Positions 32,462 to 43,004 of a stretch of 64,000 nt of DNA are shown here, piece after piece. The stretch lies in assembly GCF_904849725.1 (NCBI RefSeq), contig NC_058519.1, forward strand, positions 576,244,169-576,308,168, in the 5' to 3' direction. The stretch comes from Hordeum vulgare subsp. vulgare (taxonomy: Eukaryota; Streptophyta; Magnoliopsida; Poales; Poaceae). The notes beneath the pieces were generated by a model. It did not search any database. It saw only the letters and a program-made list of their open reading frames with translations, and was not told the origin of the DNA. The translations under genes were made by a program, and so were the position numbers. How positions within the stretch are numbered: the first letter of the stretch is position 1; each line of letters starts with the position of its first letter.

Positions 32462-32581
32462 GGATGCGATCATACCAGCACTAAAGCACCGGATCCCATC
32501 AGAACTCCGAAGTTAAGCGTGCTTGGGCGAGAGTAGTACTAGGATGGGTGACCTCCTGGGAAGTTCTCGTGTTGCATTCCC
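32462..32581 (+). rRNA. 5S: 5S rRNA gene, copy 103
   Basis: Change C104T. Spacer CC; unit 310 bp. Confidence 0.96.
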
Positions 32582-32771
32582 CTTTTTAAATATATTTTTG
32601 CGCCACGTGACAAGGATGACGCGGGACCGTGATCTATATGACCTCATTTTCTTATTTTTGACGATTACTGTGTGACTTTTCCCACCGCGCTTGACACCCA
32701 ACGACTAGTAGTAGTAGTAGTAGTAGTAGTAGTAGGGGCAAGCATAAGGAACAAATAGATAGTTGCATGTC

Positions 32772-32891
32772 GTATGCGATCATACCAGCACTAAAGCACC
32801 GGATCCCATCACAACTCCGAAGTTAAGCGTGCTTGGGCGAGAGTAGTACTAGGATGGGTGACCTCCTCGGAAGTCCTCGTGTTGCATTCCC
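32772..32891 (+). rRNA. 5S: 5S rRNA gene, copy 104
   Basis: Changes G2T, G41C and G97C. Spacer CA; unit 298 bp. Confidence 0.95.
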
Positions 32892-33069
32892 CTTTTTAAA
32901 TATATTTTTGCGCCACGTGACAAGGATGACGCGGGACAGTGATCTATATGACCTCATTTTCTTATTTTTGACGATTACTGTGTGACTTTTCCCACCGCGC
33001 TTGACACCCAACGACTAGTAGTAGTAGTAGTAGGGGCAAGCATAAGGAACAAATAGATAGTTGCATGTC

Positions 33070-33189
33070 GGATGCGATCATACCAGCACTAAAGCACCGG
33101 ATCCCATCAGAACTCCGAAGTTAAGCGTGCTTGGGCGAGAGTAGTACTAGGATGGGTGACCTCCTGGGAAGTCCTCGTGTTGCATTCCC
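33070..33189 (+). rRNA. 5S: 5S rRNA gene, copy 105
   Basis: Consensus gene. Spacer N, CTA/TAG microsatellite; unit 328 bp. Confidence 0.97.
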
Positions 33190-33325
33190 CTTTTTAAATA
33201 TATTTTTGCGCCACGTGACAAGGTTGACGCGGGAACGTGATCTATATGACCTCATTTTCTTATTTTTGACGATTACTGTGTGACTTTTCCCACCGCGCTT
33301 GACACCCAACGACTACTACTACTAC

Positions 33326-33361
<36 letters not shown>

Positions 33362-33397
33362 GGGCAAGCATAAGGAACAAATAGATAGTTGCATGTC

Positions 33398-33517
33398 GGA
33401 TGCGATCATACCAGCACTAAAGCACCGGATCCCATCAGAACTCCGAAGTTAAGCGTGCTTGGGCGAGAGTAGTACTAGGACGGGTGACCTCCTGGGAAGT
33501 CCTCGTGTTGCATTCCC
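33398..33517 (+). rRNA. 5S: 5S rRNA gene, copy 106
   Basis: Change T84C. Spacer CC with CACCTG and TAATAG break; unit 316 bp. Confidence 0.96.
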
Positions 33518-33713
33518 CTTTTTAAATATATTTTTGCGCCACCTGACAAGGATGACGCGGGACCGTGATCTATATGACCTCATTTTCTTATTTTTGACGA
33601 TTATTGTGTGACTTTTCCCACCGCGCTTGACACCCAACGACTAGTAGTAGTAGTAGTAGTAGTAATAGTAGTAGTAGGGGCAAGCATAAGGAACAAATAG
33701 ATAGTTGCATGTC

Positions 33714-33833
33714 GGATGCGATCATACCAGCACTAAAGCACCGGATCCCATCAGAACTCCGAAGTTAAGCGTGCTTGGGCGAGAGTAGTACTAGGATGGG
33801 TGACCTCCTGGGAAGTCCTCGTGTTGCATTCCC
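33714..33833 (+). rRNA. 5S: 5S rRNA gene, copy 107
   Basis: Consensus gene. Spacer CC; unit 313 bp. Confidence 0.97.
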
Positions 33834-33957
33834 CTTTTTAAATATATTTTTGCGCCACGTGACAAGGATGACGCGGGACCGTGATCTATATGACCTCATT
33901 TTCTTATTTTTGACGATTACTGTGTGACTTTTCCCACCGCGCTTGACACCCAACGAC

Positions 33958-33990
<33 letters not shown>

Positions 33991-34026
33991 GGGCAAGCAT
34001 AAGGAACAAATAGATAGTTGCATGTC

Positions 34027-34146
34027 GTATGCGATCATACCAGCACTAAAGCACCGGATCCCATCACAACTCCGAAGTTAAGCGTGCTTGGGCGAGAGTA
34101 GTACTAGGATGGGTGACCTCCTGGGAAGTCCTCGTGTTGCATTCCC
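34027..34146 (+). rRNA. 5S: 5S rRNA gene, copy 108
   Basis: Changes G2T and G41C. Spacer CA; unit 298 bp. Confidence 0.96.
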
Positions 34147-34324
34147 CTTTTTAAATATATTTTTGCGCCACGTGACAAGGATGACGCGGGACAGTGATCT
34201 ATATGACCTCATTTTCTTATTTTTGACGATTACTGTGTGACTTTTCCCACCGCGCTTGACACCCAACGACTAGTAGTAGTAGTAGTAGGGGCAAGCATAA
34301 GGAACAAATAGATAGTTGCATGTC

Positions 34325-34444
34325 GGATGCGATCATACCAGCACTAAAGCACCGGATCCCATCAGAACTCCGAAGTTAAGCGTGCTTGGGCGAGAGTAGT
34401 ACTAGGATGGGTGACCTCCTGGGAAGTCCTCGTGTTGCATTCCC
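34325..34444 (+). rRNA. 5S: 5S rRNA gene, copy 109
   Basis: Consensus gene. Spacer N, short CTA/TAG run; unit 319 bp. Confidence 0.97.
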
Positions 34445-34643
34445 CTTTTTAAATATATTTTTGCGCCACGTGACAAGGTTGACGCGGGAACGTGATCTAT
34501 ATGACCTCATTTTCTTATTTTTGACGATTACTGTGTGACTTTTCCCACCGCGCTTGACACCCAAGGACTACTACTACTAGTAGTAGTAGTAGTAGTAGTA
34601 GTAGTAGGGGCAAGCATAAGGAACAAATAGATAGTTGCATGTC

Positions 34644-34763
34644 GGATGCGATCATACCAGCACTAAAGCACCGGATCCCATCAGAACTCCGAAGTTAAGC
34701 GTGCTTGGGCGAGAGTAGTACTAGGACGGGTGACCTCCTGGGAAGTCCTCGTGTTGCATTCCC
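34644..34763 (+). rRNA. 5S: 5S rRNA gene, copy 110
   Basis: Change T84C. Spacer CC; unit 306 bp. Confidence 0.96.
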
Positions 34764-34949
34764 CTTTTTAAATATATTTTTGCGCCACGTGACAAGGATG
34801 ACGCGGGACCGTGATCTATATGACCTCATTTTCTTATTTTTGACGATTACTGTGTGACTTTTCCCACCGCGCTTGACACCCAACGACTAGTAGTAGTAGT
34901 AGTAGTAGTAGTAGGGCAAGCATAAGGAACAAATAGATAGTTGCATGTC

Positions 34950-35027
34950 GGATGCGATCATACCAGCACTAAAGCACCGGATCCCATCAGAACTCCGAAG
35001 TTAAGCGTGCTTGGGCGAGAGTAGTAC
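34950..35027 (+). pseudogene. 5S: 5S rRNA pseudogene, copy 111 (truncated at position 78)
   Basis: Only gene positions 1-78 remain, then the sequence jumps to the spacer motif GATTACTGTG. About 123 bp are lost: the C box, the gene 3' end, both T runs, CACGTG and the middle of the spacer. AC occurs on both sides of the junction. Without a C box it should not be a working gene. The unit is only 180 bp, the shortest in the window. Confidence 0.94.
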
Positions 35028-35129
35028 GATTACTGTGTGACTTTTCCCACCGCGCTTGACACCCAACGACTAGTAGTAGTAGTAGTAGTAGTAGGGCAAG
35101 CATAAGGAACAAATAGATAGTTGCATGTC

Positions 35130-35248
35130 GGATGCGATCATACCAGCACTAAAGCACTGGATCCCATCAGAACTCCGAAGTTAAGCGTGCTTGGGCGAGA
35201 GTAGTACTAGGATGGGTTTATCCTGGGAAGTCCTCGTGTTGCATTCCC
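35130..35248 (+). pseudogene. 5S: 5S rRNA gene with damaged C box, copy 112
   Basis: Change C29T, and GATGGGTGACCTCC is replaced by GATGGGTTTATCC, one base shorter, destroying the centre of the C box. The rest of the gene is intact (119 bp). It is likely inactive, inferred from the need for the C box in TFIIIA binding. Spacer N type but with a plain TAG run; unit 318 bp. Confidence 0.85.
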
Positions 35249-35372
35249 CTTTTTAAATATATTTTTGCGCCACGTGACAAGGTTGACGCGGGAACGTGAT
35301 CTATATGACCTCATTTTCTTATTTTTGACGATTACTGTGTGACTTTTCCCACCGCGCTTGACACCCAACGAC

Positions 35373-35411
<39 letters not shown>

Positions 35412-35447
35412 GGGCAAGCATAAGGAACAAATAGATAGTTGCATGTC

Positions 35448-35567
35448 GGATGCGATCATACCAGCACTAAATCACCGGATCCCATCAGAACTCCGAAGTT
35501 AAGCGTGCTTGGGCGAGAGTAGTACTAGGACGGGTGACCTCCTGGGAAGTCCTCGTGTTGCATTCCC
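35448..35567 (+). rRNA. 5S: 5S rRNA gene, copy 113
   Basis: Changes G25T and T84C. Spacer CC with TAATAG break; unit 316 bp. Confidence 0.95.
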
Positions 35568-35763
35568 CTTTTTAAATATATTTTTGCGCCACGTGACAAG
35601 GATGACGCGGGACCGTGATCTATATGACCTCATTTTCTTATTTTTGACGATTACTGTGTGACTTTTCCCACCGCGCTTGACACCCAACGACTAGTAGTAG
35701 TAGTAGTAGTAGTAATAGTAGTAGTAGGGGCAAGCATAAGGAACAAATAGATAGTTGCATGTC

Positions 35764-35883
35764 GGATGCGATCATACCAGCACTAAAGCACCGGATCCCA
35801 TCAGAACTCCAAAGTTAAGCGTGCTTGGGCGAGAGTAGTACTAGGATGGGTGACCTCCTGTGATGTCCTCGTGTTGCATTCCC
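35764..35883 (+). rRNA. 5S: 5S rRNA gene, copy 114
   Basis: Changes G48A, G98T and A101T; the first copy with the G98T/A101T pair that later dominates 44-60 kb. Spacer GC; unit 316 bp. Confidence 0.94.
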
Positions 35884-36007
35884 CTTTTTAAATATATTTT
35901 TGCGCCACGTGACAAGGATGACGCGGGAGCGTGATCTATATGACCTCATTTTCTTATTTTTGACGATTACTGTGTGACTTTTCCCACCGCGCTTGACACC
36001 CAACGAC

Positions 36008-36043
<36 letters not shown>

Positions 36044-36079
36044 GGGCAAGCATAAGGAACAAATAGATAGTTGCATGTC

Positions 36080-36199
36080 GGATGCGATCATACCAGCACT
36101 AAAGCACCGGATCCCATCAGAACTCCGAAGTTAAGCGTGCTTGGGCGAGAGTAGTACTAGGATGGGTGACCTCCTAGGAAGTCCTCGTGTTGCATTCCC
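36080..36199 (+). rRNA. 5S: 5S rRNA gene, copy 115
   Basis: Change G97A. Spacer AC; unit 298 bp. Confidence 0.96.
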
Positions 36200-36377
36200 C
36201 TTTTTAAATATATTTTTGCGCCACGTGACAAGGATGACGCGGGAACGTGATCTATATGACCTCATTTTCTTATTTTTGACGATTACTGTGTGACTTTTCC
36301 CACCGCGCTTGACACCCAACGACTAGTAGTAGTAGTAGTAGGGGCAAGCATAAGGAACAAATAGATAGTTGCATGTC

Positions 36378-36497
36378 GGATGCGATCATACCAGCACTAA
36401 AGCACCGGATCCCATCAGAACTCCGAAGTTAAGCGTGCTTGGGCGAGAGTAGTACTAGGATGGGTGACCTCCTGGGAAGTCCTTGTGTTGCATTCCC
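36378..36497 (+). rRNA. 5S: 5S rRNA gene, copy 116
   Basis: Change C107T. Spacer GC with TTTTCCAACCG; unit 316 bp. Confidence 0.96.
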
Positions 36498-36693
36498 CTT
36501 TTTAAATATATTTTTGCGCCACGTGACAAGGATGACGCGGGAGCGTGATCTATATGACCTCATTTTCTTATTTTTGACGATTACTGTGTGACTTTTCCAA
36601 CCGCGCTTGACACCCAACGACTAGTAGTAGTAGCAGTAGTAGTAGTAGTAGTAGTAGGGGCAAGCATAAGGAACAAATAGATAGTTGCATGTC

Positions 36694-36813
36694 AGATGCG
36701 ATCATACCAGCTCAAAAGCACCGGATCCCATCAGAACTCCGAAGTTAAGCGTGCTTGGGCGAGAGTAGTACTAGGATGGGTGACCTCCTGGGAAGTCCTC
36801 GTGTTGCATTCCC
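36694..36813 (+). rRNA. 5S: 5S rRNA gene, copy 117
   Basis: Changes G1A, A19T and T21A. Spacer GC; unit 307 bp. Confidence 0.94.
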
Positions 36814-37000
36814 CTTTTTAAATATATTTTTGCGCCACGTGACAAGGATGACGCGGGAGCGTGATCTATATGACCTCATTTTCTTATTTTTGACGATTAC
36901 TGTGTGACTTTTCCCACCGCGCTTGACACCCAACGACTAGTAGTAGTACTAGTAGTAGTAGTAGGGGCAAGCATAAGGAACAAATAGATAGTTGCATGTC

Positions 37001-37120
37001 GGATGCGATCATACCAGCACAAAAGCACCGGATCCCATCAGAACTCCGAAGTTAAGCGTGCTTGGGCGAGAGTAGTACTAGGATGGGTGACCTCCTGGGA
37101 AGTCCTCGTGTTGCATTCCC
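37001..37120 (+). rRNA. 5S: 5S rRNA gene, copy 118
   Basis: Change T21A. Spacer GC; unit 307 bp. Confidence 0.96.
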
Positions 37121-37307
37121 CTTTTTAAATATATTTTTGCGCCACGTGACAAGCATGACGCGGGAGCGTGATCTATATGACCTCATTTTTTTATTTTTGA
37201 CGATTACTGTGTGACTTTTCCCACCGCGCTTGACACCCAACGACTAGTAGTAGTATTAGTAGTAGTAGTAGGGGCAAGCATAAGGAACAAATAGATAGTT
37301 GCATGTC

Positions 37308-37427
37308 GGATGCGATCATACCAGCACTAAAGCACCGGATCCCATCAGAACTCCGAAGTTAAGCGTGCTTAGGCGAGAGTAGTACTAGGATGGGTGACCT
37401 CTTGGGAAGTCCTCGTGTTGCATTCCC
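37308..37427 (+). rRNA. 5S: 5S rRNA gene, copy 119
   Basis: Changes G64A and C95T. Spacer AC; unit 307 bp. Confidence 0.95.
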
Positions 37428-37614
37428 CTTTTTAAATATATTTTTGCGCCACGTGACAAGGATGACGCGGGAACGTGATCTATATGACATCATTTTCTTA
37501 TTTTTGACGATTACTGTGTGACTTTTCCCACCGCGCTTGACACCCAACGACTAGTACTAGTAGTAGTAGTAGTAGTAGGGGCAAGCATACGGAACAAATA
37601 GATAGTTGCATGTC

Positions 37615-37734
37615 GGATGCGATCATACCAGCACTAAAGCACCGGATCCCATCAGAACTCCGAAGTTAAGCGTGCTTGGGCGAGAGTAGTACTAGGATGG
37701 GTGACCTCCTGGGAAGTCCTCGTGTTGCATTCCC
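37615..37734 (+). rRNA. 5S: 5S rRNA gene, copy 120
   Basis: Consensus gene; upstream element CATACGG. Spacer CC; unit 301 bp. Confidence 0.97.
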
Positions 37735-37915
37735 CTTTTTAAATATATTTTTGCGCCACGTGACAAGGATGACGCGGGACCGTGATCTATATGACCTCAT
37801 TTTCTTATTTTTGACGATTACTGTGTGACTTTTCCCACCGCGCTTGACACCCAACGACTAGTAGTAGTAGTAGTAGTAGGGGCAAGCATAAGGAACAAAT
37901 AGATAGTTGCATGTC

Positions 37916-38035
37916 GGATGCGATCATACCAGCACTAAAGCACCGGATCCCATCAGAACTCCGAAGTTAAGCGTGCTTGGGCGAGAGTAATACTAGGATG
38001 GGTGACCTCGTGGGAAGTCCTCGTGTTGCATTCCC
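37916..38035 (+). rRNA. 5S: 5S rRNA gene, copy 121
   Basis: Changes G75A and C95G. Spacer GC; unit 301 bp. Confidence 0.95.
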
Positions 38036-38216
38036 CTTTTTAAATATATTTTTGCGCCACGTGACAAGGATGACGCGGGAGCGTGATCTATATGACCTCA
38101 TTTTCTTATTTTTGACGATTACTGTGTGACTTTTCCCACCGCGCTTGACACCCAACGACTAGTAGTAGTAGTAGTAGTAGGGGCAAGCATAAGGAACAAA
38201 TAGATAGTTGCATGTC

Positions 38217-38336
38217 GGATGCGATCATACCAGCACTAAAGCACCGGATCCCATCAGAACTCCGAAGTTAAGCGTGCTTGGGCGAGAGTAGTACTAGGAT
38301 GGGTGACCTCCTGGGAAGTCCTCGTGTTGCATTCCC
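38217..38336 (+). rRNA. 5S: 5S rRNA gene, copy 122
   Basis: Consensus gene. Spacer CC; unit 301 bp. Confidence 0.97.
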
Positions 38337-38517
38337 CTTTTTAAATATATTTTTGCGCCACGTGACAAGGATGACGCGGGACCGTGATCTATATGACCTC
38401 ATTTTCTTATTTTTGACGATTACTGTGTGACTTTTCCCACCGCGCTTGACACCCAACGACTAGTAGTAGTAGTAGTAGTAGGGGCAAGCATAAGGAACAA
38501 ATAGATAGTTGCATGTC

Positions 38518-38637
38518 GGATGCGATCATACCAGCACTAAAGCACCGGATCCCATCAGAACTCCGAAGTTAAGCGTGCTTGGGCGAGAGTAGTACTAGGA
38601 TGGGTGACCTCCTGGGAAGTCCTCGTGTTGCATTCCC
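38518..38637 (+). rRNA. 5S: 5S rRNA gene, copy 123
   Basis: Consensus gene. Spacer AC with GATGATGCGG; unit 313 bp. Confidence 0.97.
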
Positions 38638-38761
38638 CTTTTTAAATATATTTTTGCGCCACGTGACAAGGATGATGCGGGAACGTGATCTATATGACCT
38701 CATTTTCTTATTTTTGACGATTACTGTGTGACTTTTCCCACCGCGCTTGACACCCAACGAC

Positions 38762-38794
<33 letters not shown>

Positions 38795-38830
38795 GGGCAA
38801 GCATAAGGAACAAATAGATAGTTGCATGTC

Positions 38831-38950
38831 GGATGCGATCATACCAGCACTAAAGCACCGGATCCCATGAGAACTCCGAAGTTAAGCGTGCTTGGGCGAG
38901 AGTAGTACTAGGATGGGTGACCTCCTGGGAAGTCCTCGTGTTGCATTCCC
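38831..38950 (+). rRNA. 5S: 5S rRNA gene, copy 124
   Basis: Change C39G with spacer CC and CCTACCGCG; same haplotype as copy 129. Unit 312 bp. Confidence 0.96.
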
Positions 38951-39074
38951 CTTTTTAAATATATTTTTGCGCCACGTGACAAGGATGACGCGGGACCGTG
39001 ATCTATATGACCTCATTTTCTTATTTTTGACGATTACTGTGTGACTTTTCCTACCGCGCTTGACACCCAACGAC

Positions 39075-39107
<33 letters not shown>

Positions 39108-39142
39108 GGCAAGCATAAGGAACAAATAGATAGTTGCATGTC

Positions 39143-39262
39143 GGATGCGATCATACCAGCACTAAAGCACCGGATCCCATCAGAACTCCGAAGTTAAGCG
39201 TGCTTGGGCGAGAGTAGTACTAGGATGGGTGACCTCCTGGGAAGTCCTCGTGTTGCATTCCC
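39143..39262 (+). rRNA. 5S: 5S rRNA gene, copy 125
   Basis: Consensus gene. Spacer GC lacks the bases between CACCC and the TAG run (no AACGACTA); unit 302 bp. Confidence 0.97.
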
Positions 39263-39444
39263 CTTTTTAAATATATTTTTGCGCCACGTGACAAGGATGA
39301 CGCGGGAGCGTGATCTATATGACCTCATTTTCTTATTTTTGACGATTACTGTGTGACTTTTCCCACCGCGCTTGACACCCGTAGTAGTAGTAGTAGTAGT
39401 AGTAGTAGGGGCAAGCATAAGGAACAAATAGATAGTTGCATGTC

Positions 39445-39564
39445 GGATGCGATCATACCAGCACTAAAGCACCGGATCCCATCAGAACTCCGAAGTTAAG
39501 CGTGCTTGGGCGAGAGTAGTACTAGGATGGGTGACCTCCTGGGAAGTCCTCGTGTTGCATTCCC
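39445..39564 (+). rRNA. 5S: 5S rRNA gene, copy 126
   Basis: Consensus gene. Spacer CC with AATTATA between the T runs; unit 319 bp. Confidence 0.97.
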
Positions 39565-39688
39565 CTTTTTAATTATATTTTTGCGCCACGTGACAAGGAT
39601 GACGCGGGACCGTGATCTATATGACCTCATTTTCTTATTTTTGACGATTACTGTGTGACTTTTCCCACCGCGCTTGACACCCAACGAC

Positions 39689-39727
<39 letters not shown>

Positions 39728-39763
39728 GGGCAAGCATAAGGAACAAATAGATAGTTGCATGTC

Positions 39764-39883
39764 GGATGCGATCATACCAGCACTAAAGCACCGGATCCCA
39801 TCAGAACTCCGAAGTTAAGCGTGCTTGGGCGAGAGTAGTACTAGGATAGGTGACCTCCTGGGAAGTCCTCGTGTTGCATTCCC
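39764..39883 (+). rRNA. 5S: 5S rRNA gene, copy 127
   Basis: Change G85A. Spacer GC with two CAG triplets; unit 316 bp. Confidence 0.96.
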
Positions 39884-40079
39884 CTTTTTAAATATATTTT
39901 TGCGCCACGTGACAAGGATGACGCGGGAGCGTGATCTATATGACCTCATTTTCTTATTTTTGACGATTACTGTGTGACTTTTCCCACCGCGCTTGACACC
40001 CAACGACTAGTAGTAGTAGCAGCAGTAGTAGTAGTAGTAGTAGGGGCAAGCATAAGGAACAAATAGATAGTTGCATGTC

Positions 40080-40199
40080 GGATGCGATCATACCAGCACT
40101 AAAGCATCGGATCCCATCAGAACTTCGAAGTTAAGCGTGCTTGGGCGAGAGTAGTACTAGGATGGGTGACCTCCTGGGAAGTCCTCGTGTTGCATTCCC
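40080..40199 (+). rRNA. 5S: 5S rRNA gene, copy 128
   Basis: Changes C28T and C46T. Spacer GC with one CAG triplet; unit 322 bp. Confidence 0.95.
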
Positions 40200-40401
40200 C
40201 TTTTTAAATATATTTTTGCGCCACGTGACAAGGATGACGCGGGAGCGTGATCTATATGACCTCATTTTCTTATTTTTGACGATTACTGTGTGACTTTTCC
40301 CACCGCGCTTGACACCCAACGACTAGTAGTAGTAGCAGTAGTAGTAGTAGTAGTAGTAGTAGTAGGGGCAAGCATAAGGAACAAATAGATAGTTGCATGT
40401 C

Positions 40402-40521
40402 GGATGCGATCATACCAGCACTAAAGCACCGGATCCCATGAGAACTCCGAAGTTAAGCGTGCTTGGGCGAGAGTAGTACTAGGATGGGTGACCTCCTGGG
40501 AAGTCCTCGTGTTGCATTCCC
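40402..40521 (+). rRNA. 5S: 5S rRNA gene, copy 129
   Basis: Change C39G with spacer CC and CCTACCGCG, as copy 124; unit 318 bp. Confidence 0.96.
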
Positions 40522-40645
40522 CTTTTTAAATATATTTTTGCGCCACGTGACAAGGATGACGCGGGACCGTGATCTATATGACCTCATTTTCTTATTTTTG
40601 ACGATTACTGTGTGACTTTTCCTACCGCGCTTGACACCCAACGAC

Positions 40646-40684
<39 letters not shown>

Positions 40685-40719
40685 GGCAAGCATAAGGAAC
40701 AAATAGATAGCTGCATGTC

Positions 40720-40839
40720 GGATGCGATCATACCAGCACTAAAGCACCGGATCCCATCAGAACTCCGAAGTTAAGCGTGCTTGGGCGAGAGTAGTACTAG
40801 GATGGGTGACCTCCTGGGAAGTCCTCGTGTTGCATTCCC
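40720..40839 (+). rRNA. 5S: 5S rRNA gene, copy 130
   Basis: Consensus gene. Spacer CC with the same AACGACTA deletion as copy 125; unit 305 bp. Confidence 0.97.
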
Positions 40840-40957
40840 CTTTTTAAATATATTTTTGCGCCACGTGACAAGGATGACGCGGGACCGTGATCTATATGAC
40901 CTCATTTTCTTATTTTTGACGATTACTGTGTGACTTTTCCCACCGCGCTTGACACCC

Positions 40958-40988
<31 letters not shown>

Positions 40989-41024
40989 GGGCAAGCATAA
41001 GGAACAAATAGATAGTTGCATGTC

Positions 41025-41144
41025 GGATGCGATCATACCAGCACTAAAGCACCGGATCCAATCAGAACTCCGAAGTTAAGCGTGCTTGGGCGAGAGTAGT
41101 ACTAGGATGGGTGACCTCCTGGGAAGTCCTCGTGTTGCATTCCC
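41025..41144 (+). rRNA. 5S: 5S rRNA gene, copy 131
   Basis: Change C36A. First terminator run broken to TTTCT; spacer CC with CCACCACGC; unit 364 bp. Confidence 0.95.
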
Positions 41145-41388
41145 CTTTCTAAATATATTTTTGCGCCACGTGACAAGGATGACGCGGGACCGTGATCTAT
41201 ATGACCTCATTTTCTTATTTTTGACGATTACTGTGTGACTTTTCCCACCACGCTTGACACCCAACGACTAGTAGTAGTAGTAGTAGTAGTAGTAGTAATA
41301 GTAGTAGTAGTAGTACTAGTAGTAGTAGTAGTAGTACTAGTAGTACTAGTAGGGGCAAGCATAAGGAACAAATAGATAGTTGCATGTC

Positions 41389-41508
41389 GGATGCGATCAT
41401 ACCAGCACTAAAGCACCGGATCCCATCAGAACTCCGAAGTTAAGCGTGCTTGGGCGAGAGTAGTACTAGGATGGGTGACCTCCTAGGAAGTCCTCGTGTT
41501 GCATTCCC
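41389..41508 (+). rRNA. 5S: 5S rRNA gene, copy 132
   Basis: Change G97A. Spacer CC with one of the shortest TAG runs in the window; unit 289 bp. Confidence 0.96.
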
Positions 41509-41677
41509 CTTTTTAAATATATTTTTGCGCCACGTGACAAGGATAACGCGGGACCGTGATCTATATGACCTCATTTTCTTATTTTTGACGATTACTGTGT
41601 GACTTTTCCCACCGCGCTTGACACCCAACGACTAGTAGTAGGGGCAAGCATAAGGAACAAATAGATAGTTGCATGTC

Positions 41678-41797
41678 GGATGCGATCATACCAGCACTAA
41701 AGCACCGGATCCCATCAGAACTCCGAAGTTAAGCGTGCTTGGGCGAGAGTAGTACTAGGATGGGTGACCTCCTGGGAAGTCCTCGTGTTGCATTCCC
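41678..41797 (+). rRNA. 5S: 5S rRNA gene, copy 133
   Basis: Consensus gene. Spacer GC with GATTAGTGTG; unit 307 bp. Confidence 0.97.
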
Positions 41798-41984
41798 CTT
41801 TTTAAATATATTTTTGCGCCACGTGACAAGGATGACGCGGGAGCGTGATCTATATGACCTCATTTTCTTATTTTTGACGATTAGTGTGTGACTTTTCCCA
41901 CCGCGCTTGACACCCAACGACTACTACTAGTAGTAGTAGTAGTAGTAGGGGCAAGCATAAGGAACAAATAGATAGTTGCATGTT

Positions 41985-42104
41985 GGATGCGATCATACCA
42001 GCACAAGAGCACCGGATCCCATCAGAACTCCGAAGTTAAGCGTGCTTGGGCGAGAGTAGTACTAGGATGGGTGACCTCCTGGGAAGTCCTCGTGTTGCAT
42101 TCCC
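41985..42104 (+). rRNA. 5S: 5S rRNA gene, copy 134
   Basis: Changes T21A and A23G; -1 base is T. Spacer CC; unit 346 bp. Confidence 0.95.
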
Positions 42105-42228
42105 CTTTTTAAATATATTTTTGCGCCACGTGACAAGGATGACGCGGGACCGTGATCTATATGACCTCATTTTCTTATTTTTGACGATTACTGTGTGACT
42201 TTTCCCACCGCGCTTGACACCCAACGAC

Positions 42229-42272
<44 letters not shown>

Positions 42273-42330
42273 CTAGTAGTAGTAGTACTAGTAGGGGCAA
42301 GCATAAGGAACAAATAGATAGTTGCATGTC

Positions 42331-42450
42331 GGATGCAATCATACCAGCACTAAAGCACCGGATCCCATCAGAACTTCGAAGTTAAGCTTGCTTGGGCGAG
42401 AGTAGTACTAGGATGGGTGACCTCCTGGGAAGTCCTCGTGTTGCATTCCC
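42331..42450 (+). rRNA. 5S: 5S rRNA gene, copy 135
   Basis: Changes G7A, C46T and G58T (A box). Spacer GC with CTTACTTTTG; unit 358 bp. Confidence 0.94.
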
Positions 42451-42574
42451 CTTTTTAAATATATTTTTGCGCCACGTGACAAGGATGACGCGGGAGCGTG
42501 ATCTATATGACCTCATTTTCTTACTTTTGACGATTACTGTGTGACTTTTCCCACCGCGCTTGACACCCAACGAC

Positions 42575-42630
<56 letters not shown>

Positions 42631-42688
42631 CTAGTAGTAGTAGTACTAGTAGGGGCAAGCATAAGGAACAAATAGATAGTTGCATGTC

Positions 42689-42808
42689 GGATGCGATCAT
42701 ACCAGCACTAAAGCACCGGATCCCATCAGAACTTCGAAGTTAAGCTTGCTTGGGCGAGAGTAGTACTAGGATGGGTGACCTCCTGGGAAGTCCTCGTGTT
42801 GCATTCCC
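42689..42808 (+). rRNA. 5S: 5S rRNA gene, copy 136
   Basis: Changes C46T and G58T, spacer GC with CTTACTTTTG: a recent duplicate of copy 135. Unit 316 bp. Confidence 0.95.
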
Positions 42809-42932
42809 CTTTTTAAATATATTTTTGCGCCACGTGACAAGGATGACGCAGGAGCGTGATCTATATGACCTCATTTTCTTACTTTTGACGATTACTGTGT
42901 GACTTTTCCCACCGCGCTTGACACCCAACGAC

Positions 42933-42968
<36 letters not shown>

Positions 42969-43004
42969 GGGCAAGCATAAGGAACAAATAGATAGTTGCA
43001 TGTC

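Larger units (their letters stand above)
31195..34949 (+). repeat. 4-unit higher-order repeat, three copies (about 1.25 kb)
   Basis: Blocks 31195-32461, 32462-33713 and 33714-34949 each run: CC unit; G2T/G41C with CA spacer and a 298-bp unit; N unit with CTA/TAG run; T84C unit with CC spacer (TAATAG break in the first two). Copies 111-113 look like a damaged fourth block. Confidence 0.9.
38831..41024 (+). repeat. 5-unit repeat, second copy partial
   Basis: Copies 124 and 129 share C39G with CCTACCGCG; copies 125 and 130 share the loss of AACGACTA before the TAG run. The spacing between them is 1571 bp. Confidence 0.8.
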
